A stretch of DNA of 45,537 nt, taken from NCBI GenBank assembly GCA_964468745.1, contig CAYXVY010000321.1, positions 1-45,537 of the forward strand. The letters are read 5' to 3'. The translations under genes were made by a program, and so were the position numbers. Numbering within the stretch: position 1 is the stretch's first letter; every line of letters begins with the position of its first letter. Under the pieces are notes generated by a model. It had not been told where the DNA came from. It did not search any database and was given only the letters and a program-made list of their open reading frames with translations. The stretch comes from JACPRB01 sp964468745. Its GTDB lineage: Bacteria > Planctomycetota > MHYJ01 > JACPRB01. Shown piece by piece: positions 33,003 to 39,708 of the stretch.

Positions 33003-33036
33003 CAAAAAAGGATCCGGGTGGTTTCCCCCGGATCCT
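33003..33036 (-). terminator. Intrinsic terminator of the LTxxQ gene
   Basis: On the minus strand a 10-bp perfect stem (AGGATCCGGG at 33036-33027, complement at 33018-33009) with an 8-base loop is followed by a run of six T (33009-33004). It is 20 bp after the LTxxQ stop and ends just before the ECF sigma start. Confidence 0.85.
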
Positions 33037-33055
33037 CTCTTGATCTATCGGCCTT

Positions 33056-34054
33056 TTAGCGCAGGATGCCTTGCTTGATCAGCTCGAGCTCCTGCCGGTA
33101 GGTGACGACCTCGGCGAGCGACTTCTGCGCGTCCCGCAGCGCCTTGTCCTTGTCGCGGCGGGGGCCGCGCAGTTCCTCGATCTTCGACTTGATGTCGTCC
33201 TCGGTCGCGTCGGTTTTCTTCGATAGGTCTTCGATGCCCTTGCGCATGTCGCCTTCGTAATCCTCGATCGCGTACTGGGCCTCGACGACCTTCTTGACGA
33301 GTTCGCGGAGCGTGGCCGCGTCCTCGGCGGTTTCGATCTTGAGCGCCTCCATCACGCGCTTGACGCGGTCGTCCACGCTGGCGCGCTCGCGGCGTCCACC
33401 GCGCGGAGGGGTCGGGGTGCCGCCACCAGCACCGCCCGCGCCGCCGGGGCGGTTCGTGTTGAAGCGATCGTCGATGAGCTTGTCGAACTTCGGCTTCTGC
33501 TCGTCGGTAAGGTGCGTCTTCACCTTCTCGGAGAGGTCCTTGACGCGTTCCTGGCCCTTGGCGAGCTCGGCCTGCCAGTCGATGCCCTGGTATCCCTTTT
33601 CGCGATACTCGTCGAGGCGCGCCTGGACGTCCTTGTTGAACTCGTCGAGGTGGCCCTTCACCTTCTCGCCCTGCTCGTCGGTGAGACCCACGTCCTTCTT
33701 CAACGTGTCGATGGCGGGCGCCATGAATCGGTCCGCCCATCCGGCGCCGAAATTGCCGCCTCCGCCCTGACCCCCGCCGCCGCCACCGCCGCCACGGAAG
33801 CCGTTGCGGCGTCCCTCCTCGTACTGCTTCTTCTGCTCGTCGTTGAGGAGCGCCTTGATCTTGTCCTCGCGCTCCGTGCGCGCCTTGTCCTCGTTCTCCT
33901 TGCCCTGCGCGGAGATCTCCTTGATCTTGGAGACCTGCTCGTCGGTGAGACCGAGACGGTCCTTCATGCGCTCGAGCGTGCGGTCGCTCAAGGCGCTGTC
34001 TTGCTGCGAGTAGGCGACGGTCGCGAGCGCAAACACCAGGGCCAGAGTTTTCAT
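33056..34054 (-). CDS. LTxxQ-family (Spy/CpxP-like) periplasmic protein, second copy
   Basis: 332 residues from ATG 34054 with a GGAGGTGG box. Signal peptide MKTLALVFALATVAYSQ. LT-type motifs are LTDEQVSKI (about 36), LTDEQGEKV (about 127) and LTDEQKPKF (about 185), separated by Gly-rich linkers. The charged coiled-coil half ends with DAQKSLAEVVTYRQELE and then GILR, as in its paralog at 13365-14273. It comes 13 bp after the RseB-like gene, so sigma, anti-sigma, sensor and this protein form one unit, and a strong terminator closes it. The setting parallels Spy or CpxP under envelope-stress control. Confidence 0.85.
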   Translation of the reverse strand: MKTLALVFALATVAYSQQDSALSDRTLERMKDRLGLTDEQVSKIKEISAQGKENEDKARTEREDKIKALLNDEQKKQYEEGRRNGFRGGGGGGGGQGGGGNFGAGWADRFMAPAIDTLKKDVGLTDEQGEKVKGHLDEFNKDVQARLDEYREKGYQGIDWQAELAKGQERVKDLSEKVKTHLTDEQKPKFDKLIDDRFNTNRPGGAGGAGGGTPTPPRGGRRERASVDDRVKRVMEALKIETAEDAATLRELVKKVVEAQYAIEDYEGDMRKGIEDLSKKTDATEDDIKSKIEELRGPRRDKDKALRDAQKSLAEVVTYRQELELIKQGILR

Positions 34055-34067
34055 ACCCACCTCCATA

Positions 34068-35102
34068 CTAGTTCGCCTTCCGCAGGCTTCGCACTGTCGA
34101 TTCGAGTTCGTCGCCGGCGATCTGGCCCGCGACAAACACCTCGGTCCCTTCGAGCGTGACATTCATCAGCGTTCCGCCCGCATGACTGAGCCGGCGCGCG
34201 ACCGGGGTTCCCGTCGATTCGACCGGGTTTGAGAAGCCCGGGATCGCCGACTTCATGCCGAGCCAGATCGGATTGTCCGCGCGGAACTCGACGATCGCGA
34301 TGGTGGCGAGCCCGTCGCTGTATGTCGCCAGCACCGCCTCGAACATCCCCTGCACGCGCAGCAGCTCCGTGCCCGTGAGCTCGAATCCCGCGGGCAGGCG
34401 CTCCGGCAACCACGCTTGGAAGCCGAGCCCGCGCATTTCGTCGCGGGAGAGGGCGCGGCGCTGGACCTGGAACGGGTGCGGCGGGCGCTTCGGCGCGGCG
34501 CGGAAGTCCTCCGCTCCGAAGACTGGATTGAACTCGAGCGTTTCGTGCGCGATGTCGCACGCGATGCTGCCGTCGATGGCGACCACCTGCACGCGGCGAA
34601 GGAGGCGCGTGGCGCGATCGACCCACATCCGGTAGCTCGCGCGAGCGGCATGCCGCGGGCGCAGCTCGTAGCGTTCCGTTACGCGCGTGTCGAGGGCCTC
34701 GCTCCCGAGCCGCGCGAGCGTGTAGTTCCGCAGGATCTTGTCGCTCCATCCGCCTTGGAAGCTGGCCTTCATGCGGCCGATCCATTCGAAGGGGTCCGGG
34801 CCGCGGCGGGACGCGCCGGCGGGACGCTGCACCTTGCCCCCGGGCAGGCGCTCCTCGACGAATTCGACGCTGCGCTCGCCGGCACGGCCGGCAACCTTGA
34901 GCACGGTGGTGTGCATGCCGTTCGGCCGGGCGACGGAGATCGTGCGCACGCCGCGGAACGCGACGGCGTCCTCGGCGCGCTGCAGTGCATCGAGCAGGTC
35001 CCGGTCGCGGGCGAGCGACGCGTCGCCGAGCAGGGCCCAGGCGATCGGACCCCCGAGGGCGACGATCGCGACGAGCGTCAGGACCAGGCGCAGCTTTTTC
35101 AT
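34068..35102 (-). CDS. RseB/MucB-like periplasmic regulator
   Basis: 344 residues whose ATG abuts the TAG of the anti-sigma gene. The N-terminal MKKLRLVLTLVAIVALGGPIAWA is a signal or anchor. A LolA/RseB-type beta sheet follows (AFRGVRTISVARPNGMHTTVLKVAGRAGERSVEFV; later MWVDRATRLLRRVQVVAIDG and SIACDIAHETLEFNPVF). A C-terminal domain of RseB type comes last (LPERLPAGFELTGTELL ... TPVARRLSHAGGTLMNVTLEGTEVFVAGQIAGDELESTVRSLR). In the RseA/RseB system this protein guards the anti-sigma factor and senses envelope damage. The gene order sigma, anti-sigma, RseB-like supports this assignment. Confidence 0.82.
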   Translation of the reverse strand: MKKLRLVLTLVAIVALGGPIAWALLGDASLARDRDLLDALQRAEDAVAFRGVRTISVARPNGMHTTVLKVAGRAGERSVEFVEERLPGGKVQRPAGASRRGPDPFEWIGRMKASFQGGWSDKILRNYTLARLGSEALDTRVTERYELRPRHAARASYRMWVDRATRLLRRVQVVAIDGSIACDIAHETLEFNPVFGAEDFRAAPKRPPHPFQVQRRALSRDEMRGLGFQAWLPERLPAGFELTGTELLRVQGMFEAVLATYSDGLATIAIVEFRADNPIWLGMKSAIPGFSNPVESTGTPVARRLSHAGGTLMNVTLEGTEVFVAGQIAGDELESTVRSLRKAN

Positions 35103-35573
35103 CTAGTCGTTGTAGCCCAGCAGCGTGTCGAACACGGGAATCGTGGGCTCCGGATTTTCGTATCCCGTCAGCCGTCCCACGGCGCCGCCCTTTGGCGTGA
35201 CGTCGACGACGCGGATCGTGAGATCGTTTGACGGGGTGGCGCGGTCGGGCGAGAGGGCGAAGACGAAGAGGATGGCGGCCACTGCAAGCGCGGCGGCGGC
35301 AGCGAACCATCCGCCGGCACGCGATTTCGGTCCTTCGAGCCATGCGAGCCTCTCGCGGTCGGCGACCTCCCGCTGCACGCGTCCCCAGAGAGACCCCGGG
35401 GCTTTCGGTTTCGGGAGTGCGGCGAGGATCGTCTCCTGCGCCTCGATGACGCGCAGGATACCGGAACACGCGGTGCACTCGCCGAAATGACGACGAAAGC
35501 CGTCGAGCGAATCGGCGTCGAGGGTGCCCCCGACGTAATCGAACGCCAGTTCCTTGAACATCTCGCAATTCAT
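35103..35573 (-). CDS. Zinc-binding (ZAS/zf-HC2) anti-sigma factor
   Basis: 156 residues from ATG 35573; the frame upstream runs into a palindromic repeat and is not coding. The zinc set is C3, H29, C33 and C36 (HFGECTAC, HxxxCxxC) in a short helical head. The transmembrane helix at about 88-106 (GGWFAAAAALAVAAILFVFAL) separates it from an outer tail of about 50 residues. It should hold the ECF factor encoded just upstream (35698-36267) and hand the signal over from the RseB-like protein downstream. The 124-bp gap to the sigma gene is occupied by a heptad palindrome. Confidence 0.88.
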   Translation of the reverse strand: MNCEMFKELAFDYVGGTLDADSLDGFRRHFGECTACSGILRVIEAQETILAALPKPKAPGSLWGRVQREVADRERLAWLEGPKSRAGGWFAAAAALAVAAILFVFALSPDRATPSNDLTIRVVDVTPKGGAVGRLTGYENPEPTIPVFDTLLGYND

Positions 35574-35584
35574 GAGCGACTCCC

Positions 35585-35697
35585 GAAAGATGACAGATGA
35601 AAGATCAGAGATGAAAGAGGGGCGCAGGCGGCGACGAAGCTCGTGTCGTCTTTCGTCTTCCGTCTCTGATCTTTCATCTTTGGTCTTTGGTCTTTCA
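35585..35697. repeat. Heptad-unit inverted repeat (GAAAGAT type) between sigma and anti-sigma genes
   Basis: The left arm (about 35585-35620) reads GAAAGAT, GACAGAT, GAAAGAT, CAGAGAT, GAAAGAG in steps of seven. The right arm (about 35648-35700), read on the other strand, gives GATGAAA, GACCAAA, GACCAAA, GATGAAA, GATCAGA, GACGGAA, GACGAAA. The spacer is GC-rich. It occupies the gap that would otherwise link sigma and anti-sigma translation. Confidence 0.85.
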
Positions 35698-36267
35698 TCA
35701 TTCCTCGTACAGCCCCTGCAGGAGGGGCCGCAACGTCTCATGGGCCAGGAACAGCCGGGACTTCACGGTGCCGATCGAGATTTCGAGGACGTCCGCAATC
35801 TCGTCATACGAGAGCCCCTCGATGTAGCGCAGCGTGACGATCGCGCGCAGCTTCGGGGAGAGCTCGCCGATGGCGGCCACGACGCGTTCGTCGACGAGTC
35901 TGCCGGCGCTGCCGTGCCGGTCGGGCGGCGTCTGCTCGCGGGCGAGGCGGTCGCGGATGCGGCCGCGACGGCCGATTTCGTTGGCCTTGTTGATCGCGTG
36001 GTTGACGGCGATGCGGTAGAGCCAGGTGGAGAAGCGCGACTCGAACTTGAAGCCGCGCAGTTCGTCGTGAATCTTGACGAAGATCTCCTGCGCGAGGTCT
36101 TCCGCAAGCGTCGTCTCTCCCACGATCCTCAGGGCCGAGGCGAACACCTTGTCCCGGTACTTTTCATAGAGCGCCCGGAAGGCGTCGCGGTCGCCCTCGA
36201 GGTGGCGCCGCACGAGCGCCCACTCCTGGTCGCGAGCGTCTTCCGGTGGTTCCAGGAATTCCGACAC
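35698..36267 (-). CDS. ECF sigma factor of the RseB-containing locus
   Basis: 189 residues with a GTG start at 36267. Region 2 is YEKYRDKVFASALRIVGETTLAEDLAQEIFVKIHDELRGFKFESRFSTWLYRIAVNHAI. Region 4 is LSPKLRAIVTLRYIEGLSYDEIADVLEISIGTVKSRLFLAHETLR. Both are complete. It heads the unit sigma, anti-sigma, RseB-like and LTxxQ. Its Shine-Dalgarno (AGGGG, five bases before GTG) lies in the 3' arm of an 8-bp hairpin (36273-36292), so its translation may be limited. Downstream, a heptad palindrome separates it from the anti-sigma gene. Confidence 0.93.
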   Translation of the reverse strand: MSEFLEPPEDARDQEWALVRRHLEGDRDAFRALYEKYRDKVFASALRIVGETTLAEDLAQEIFVKIHDELRGFKFESRFSTWLYRIAVNHAINKANEIGRRGRIRDRLAREQTPPDRHGSAGRLVDERVVAAIGELSPKLRAIVTLRYIEGLSYDEIADVLEISIGTVKSRLFLAHETLRPLLQGLYEE

Positions 36268-36272
36268 GGGGG

Positions 36273-36292
36273 CCCCTGAAAAGGTTCAGGGG
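36273..36292 (-). promoter_or_regulatory. Hairpin covering the Shine-Dalgarno of the sigma gene
   Basis: In the minus-strand transcript CCCCTGAA and TTCAGGGG form a perfect 8-bp stem with a 4-base loop. The 3' arm contains AGGGG, the only ribosome-binding candidate for the GTG at 36267, with five bases between. Confidence 0.5.
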
Positions 36293-36309
36293 AGCATACA
36301 GTCCAGGGA

Positions 36310-36388
36310 GTGATGAGTTGTGCGTTTTGAGTCCTGAGTTCGGACGCGGCAAGAACCACTCATCACCCAGAACTCAAAACTCAGAACT
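36310..36388. repeat. Heptad-unit palindrome (GTNNTGA type)
   Basis: The left arm reads GTGATGA, GTTGTGC, GTTTTGA, GTCCTGA, GTTCGGA. The other strand of the right arm reads GTTCTGA, GTTTTGA, GTTCTGG, GTGATGA. It fills the gap between the pseudokinase stop (36387) and the sigma gene start. Confidence 0.8.
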
Positions 36389-37304
36389 ATCCCCCCAGCA
36401 ATCTCTTCCAGAGGGGATCCTTGTCTTTCACCAGCGGCTTGCCGTTGAGGTAGAGCTCGATGTCGGCGGCGAGGTCGCCCGCGCTGGGGTAATCGCAGCG
36501 CGCCGCCTTGACGACGAGATACGCGAGGTCGCGCTGAAGCTCGACCCCCAGCTCGTGCGGAGGGATCGCGCCGTCGGCGGATTGCCGCACCACCGACTCG
36601 TACAGCAGGCGGCCCAGTGCGCGAAGATCGACGGCGGCATCCTTCCCCTCCGCAGCCCTCAAGGCATGCGGCGCGTCCGTGTCGGTGGAGGAGGGCCCGA
36701 TCGTCGTCATCGAGTCGAGCGACACCAGCGATGCGATGCTGTGGTCGTTCAGCAACACGTTCTCGCCGACGACGCGGCCGTGAATGTAGCCGCGTTCGTG
36801 CAAGTACTGCACGCCACGCGCGACGTCGCGAAGCGCGGTGAGCAGGGGGAAGAGCGCCATTCCGACAGTCTGCGTGACGGTCTGGAGCGGAAGACCTTCG
36901 ATGAGCGCCATCGTGACGAATCCCGTCCCCTCTTCGAGACCGACTTCGTACGTCTGGACCAGGCTCGCATGCTCCAGCGTGACGATCGACCGCGTGCGCT
37001 CCGCCCACTCCATGAGCGCGGCCGCGTCCGCCGTCTCGGGCCCCGTCCGCTGCTTGAGGGCAACCAGGCGCAGCTTCTCCGTATCGAGCGCGCGATAGAC
37101 GACCGAGTGCGCGCCGCGCGCGAGCATATTGATGAGCTGGAAGCGACCGAACCTCGTCCCGGCCGGGACGCGGCGCCGCGTGGTGACCCCCGGGACCATG
37201 AGGATTCCCGAGCAGCGCCGGCAGCGGTAGATCTTCGACTGGTCCTGCTCCTCGACGGGGATCTCGTTCGAACAGGCCGCGCACTTCAGGACGCGTGTTC
37301 CCAT
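36387..37304 (-). CDS. Zinc-ribbon pseudokinase
   Basis: 305 residues from ATG 37304 with a GAGGTG box. The N-terminal zinc ribbon has C8/C11 and C28/C31. A protein-kinase fold follows from about 50: Gly-loop-like LARGAHSVVY, the VALKQ lysine (K84), then EHASLVQTYEVGLEEGTGFVTMALIEG (hinge). The catalytic loop reads HGRVVGENVLL in place of HRDLKPEN, so the catalytic Asp is lost, and the DFG site is replaced by a SLDSM-like string. It is therefore probably a non-catalytic scaffold or ATP-binding regulator. There is no membrane segment. A -10 TATAAT lies about 50 bases upstream. It neighbours the sigma/anti-sigma/RseB locus. Confidence 0.8.
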   Translation of the reverse strand: MGTRVLKCAACSNEIPVEEQDQSKIYRCRRCSGILMVPGVTTRRRVPAGTRFGRFQLINMLARGAHSVVYRALDTEKLRLVALKQRTGPETADAAALMEWAERTRSIVTLEHASLVQTYEVGLEEGTGFVTMALIEGLPLQTVTQTVGMALFPLLTALRDVARGVQYLHERGYIHGRVVGENVLLNDHSIASLVSLDSMTTIGPSSTDTDAPHALRAAEGKDAAVDLRALGRLLYESVVRQSADGAIPPHELGVELQRDLAYLVVKAARCDYPSAGDLAADIELYLNGKPLVKDKDPLWKRLLGG

Positions 37305-37352
37305 ATCACCTCGCCACAACCGCCCCGCGCACCGCGCAGGCGCATCCCATTT

Positions 37353-37358
37353 ATTATA
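37353..37358 (-). promoter_or_regulatory. Candidate -10 element for the pseudokinase gene
   Basis: A perfect TATAAT on the minus strand, 49 bp before the ATG at 37304, in the divergent gap 37305-37534. The -35 region is weak. Confidence 0.4.
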
Positions 37359-37434
37359 CGACCCATCCGCGCGCCGCCATACCTCATGGGGAAACCTCGC
37401 GGCGACCCAGACTTTATGCGTCCGGCCGGAAAAG

Positions 37435-37464
37435 TTGTTGATGTTTCCCCCGACCGGGTATATT
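37435..37464 (+). promoter_or_regulatory. Candidate promoter for the FHA-dnaA unit
   Basis: TTGTTG (37435-37440) and TATATT (37459-37464) with an 18-bp spacer, about 70 bp before the GTG at 37535. It lies in the 230-bp divergent gap, which holds no other gene. Confidence 0.5.
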
Positions 37465-37534
37465 TTTGCCGCGGGTCGAAGGTGCCGGGGGTGCGCGACG
37501 CAGCGGCGGCGCGCGGGGTGATGGAGAGGGGACC

Positions 37535-38089
37535 GTGGCGTATCTCATCGTCGAAACGGGGGGCGGACAGAAACGGGTGGCCATTGCGGGCTCCGTCACC
37601 CTCGGCCGACAGAGCGGATGCACCGTGCCCCTCGACGACTCCAAGCTCTCCCGCGAACACACGCGCGTCTACTACGACGGCCGGTGCTACCGCGTGGAGG
37701 ATCAGAATTCGCGGAACGGCACCTACCTCAACGGCCAGCGCGTCAGCGAGCCGAAGATGCTCAAGCCGGGAGACCAGATCAAGATCGGGGACACGCTGAT
37801 CCTCTTCCAGCTCGACGCCCAGGACCAGAACCTCCCCCCCGACGCGCGCGGGGAGGTGGCGTTGCGCCCCGGCTCCTCGCCGCGCAACCCCGCGCAGCAG
37901 CGCATCATGGACACCCAGCAGCGCGGCGCCCTGGCGTCCCGCGTTCAAGCCGTGAAGGACTCGGACTCCGGACCCGGCCCGATCGGCCGTGCGTTCCTGA
38001 GCCTGGTCCTCCTCGTCTTCTTTGCGGCGGGCGTCTACGGATCGAAGGTGCTCTTCGTCTGGGCCATCCAGCGGGTGATCCCCAAATGA
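37535..38089 (+). CDS. FHA-domain membrane protein upstream of dnaA
   Basis: 184 residues from GTG 37535, six bases after GGAGAGGG; the open frame further upstream is not coding-like. The FHA domain spans about 1-95 with the phosphothreonine-binding set: TLGRQ (G-R), LSREH (S-R-x-H) and NSRNGTYLNG (N-G-T-x-L-N-G). A linker follows, then one transmembrane helix at about 152-172 (FLSLVLLVFFAAGVYGSKVLF) that anchors it by the tail. Its TGA overlaps the dnaA ATG, so the two are translated together. An FHA protein would dock a phosphorylated partner at the membrane; coupling to DnaA suggests a link between signalling and replication, which is inference. Confidence 0.85.
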   Translation: MAYLIVETGGGQKRVAIAGSVTLGRQSGCTVPLDDSKLSREHTRVYYDGRCYRVEDQNSRNGTYLNGQRVSEPKMLKPGDQIKIGDTLILFQLDAQDQNLPPDARGEVALRPGSSPRNPAQQRIMDTQQRGALASRVQAVKDSDSGPGPIGRAFLSLVLLVFFAAGVYGSKVLFVWAIQRVIPK

Positions 38090-39474
38090 TGCCGGAGGAG
38101 CGCAACAAGGTGATCGCCGCGCTCGAGCCGCGCGTGCGGCCCGAGATCTTCCGCACGTGGTGCCGCAACCTGGATTTCATCGAGGCCGGCGACAACGTGG
38201 TCCACGTCCCGGCACCGAATGCCTTTTACCGCGACTGGCTCGAGCGCGATCTGCGCCGTCCGCTGGAGGAAGCGTTCCGCGAGGCGTTCGGCCGTGTGCC
38301 GGAGCTCGTGTTCCAGGTGCGCGACGGGGGCGTTGACGACAACGCCGAGTTCGCAGAGAGGAACGCGGAGGCCGCAGAAAGAACCGTGGAGACGGTCGAG
38401 GCGAGAGTCCCGGTCCCGCCGCCGGCCGATTCCAGGCGGCCCGAGCCCGCGGCGCGTTTCGCGCTCAACGCGAACCACACGTTTGATGCGTTCGTCGCCG
38501 GCCCCACGAACCGGCTCGCGCACGCCGCGGCGATGGCCGTGAGCGAGAACCCGGGACACGATCACAACCCGCTCTTCATCCACGGCGGCGTCGGCCTCGG
38601 GAAGACGCACCTGCTGCAGGCGATCTGCCACGCCACGCTGACGCGCAACCCGTTCTCGCGCATCCTCTACCTGTCGTGCGAGAACTTCGTCAATGACTAC
38701 ATCAGCTCGATGCAGAAGAAGCAGTTCGAGTCGTTCCGCGCCCGGTACAGGGGCGCCGATCTTCTCGTCATCGACGACGTGCATTTCCTCTCCGGCAAGG
38801 AAGCGAGCCAGGAGGAGTTCTTCCATACGTTCAACGCCCTTCACGGTACGCAGCGGCAGGTCGTTCTTTCGAGCGACTCCCCGCCGCGCGACATCAAGGC
38901 CCTCTCGGAGCGGCTGACGTCACGCTTTATCTCGGGCTGCGTGGCCCGCATCGATTCCCCGACGTTCGAAATGCGCGTGGCGATCCTTCAGCGCAAGGCT
39001 GAGATGCGCGGCGTCGACCTCGCTCCCGACTTGATCGCATTCGTCGCATCGCGCGTTCAGACGAACATTCGCGAGCTCGACGGCGCGATCACGAAGCTTG
39101 GCGCGTATCACTCGCTGCTCGGACGGGCGCTCGACCTCGAGCTCGCGCACGAGATCCTGAACGAGATCGGTGTTGAGCGCCCGCGCACTCACGTCAAACC
39201 TCGCCAGATCATCGAGGCCGCCGCCCGCCGGTTCGACGTCGAAGTCTCGGAGTTGACGGGCAAGACGTGGAACAAAACAATTTCACGTGCGCGTCAGATC
39301 GCGATGTTCCTCTGCAGGCGGCTGACGTCGCTTTCTCTCACGCAGGTCGGCGCGCTATTCGGCAAGGACCACACGACGGTTCTTTACGCGGTCAAGCGGA
39401 TCGCGGCGCTCATTGAGAAGGACCGAGCTGTGAAATCCGATGTGGAAAGACTGTCAGAGGAGCTGGAAGTCTAG
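38086..39474 (+). CDS. dnaA: Chromosomal replication initiator DnaA
   Basis: 462 residues from ATG 38086 (ATGATG; overlaps the FHA stop). Domain I is at 1-75 (FRTWCRNLDF...) and a variable acidic domain II at about 80-125. The AAA+ core has Walker A GGVGLGKT (167-174), Walker B LLVIDDVHF (about 226-234), sensor LSSDSPP and arginine-finger region SERLTSRFISGCVARI (about 275-290). Domain IV has the DnaA-box helix SRARQIAMFLCRRLTSLSLTQVGALFGKDHTTVLYAVKRI (about 400-439, signature GKDHTTV). It binds origin DnaA boxes and opens the duplex. The usual neighbours dnaN, recF and gyrB are absent; an FHA membrane gene precedes it. Confidence 0.97.
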   Translation: MMPEERNKVIAALEPRVRPEIFRTWCRNLDFIEAGDNVVHVPAPNAFYRDWLERDLRRPLEEAFREAFGRVPELVFQVRDGGVDDNAEFAERNAEAAERTVETVEARVPVPPPADSRRPEPAARFALNANHTFDAFVAGPTNRLAHAAAMAVSENPGHDHNPLFIHGGVGLGKTHLLQAICHATLTRNPFSRILYLSCENFVNDYISSMQKKQFESFRARYRGADLLVIDDVHFLSGKEASQEEFFHTFNALHGTQRQVVLSSDSPPRDIKALSERLTSRFISGCVARIDSPTFEMRVAILQRKAEMRGVDLAPDLIAFVASRVQTNIRELDGAITKLGAYHSLLGRALDLELAHEILNEIGVERPRTHVKPRQIIEAAARRFDVEVSELTGKTWNKTISRARQIAMFLCRRLTSLSLTQVGALFGKDHTTVLYAVKRIAALIEKDRAVKSDVERLSEELEV

Positions 39475-39708
39475 GGGAGAGCCGGGGCACGCCCCGTCGA
39501 AAGTGCAGATTCGACAAACAGAGGTTTTCGGCCTCGCACACAGGACTTCCACAGCGGGCTGACTTTGCGTGCCCCTTAACCACATAGGTGCCAGCTACAT
39601 CCATTCACTTCACCACAACTTCCACAATCCTCACCGACATATGAGAGACGGTGACGGTATATCTATGATAAAGAATCTCTATACTAAGACCGTTGGGGAG
39701 AAACTGAA
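39475..39708. other. Intergenic region after dnaA, possible origin segment
   Basis: 234 bp without a gene. After a GC hairpin near 39483-39496 (CGGGGC...GCCCCG), it contains DnaA-box-like 9-mers: TTAACCACA (39576-39584, one mismatch to TTATCCACA), TTCACCACA (39609-39617, two mismatches) and ACTTCCACA twice (39545-39553, 39618-39626, three mismatches). An AT-rich stretch lies at about 39637-39690. This is suggestive of an oriC-type region but the boxes are weak. TATGAT and TATACT (39664-39685) may be -10 elements for the next gene. Confidence 0.4.

Noticed and set aside
508..36388. Heptad arrays as CRISPR or as origin iterons
   Set aside because: No constant repeat with unique spacers of equal size and no cas genes; arrays are inverted, short and differ between sites, with no rep gene.
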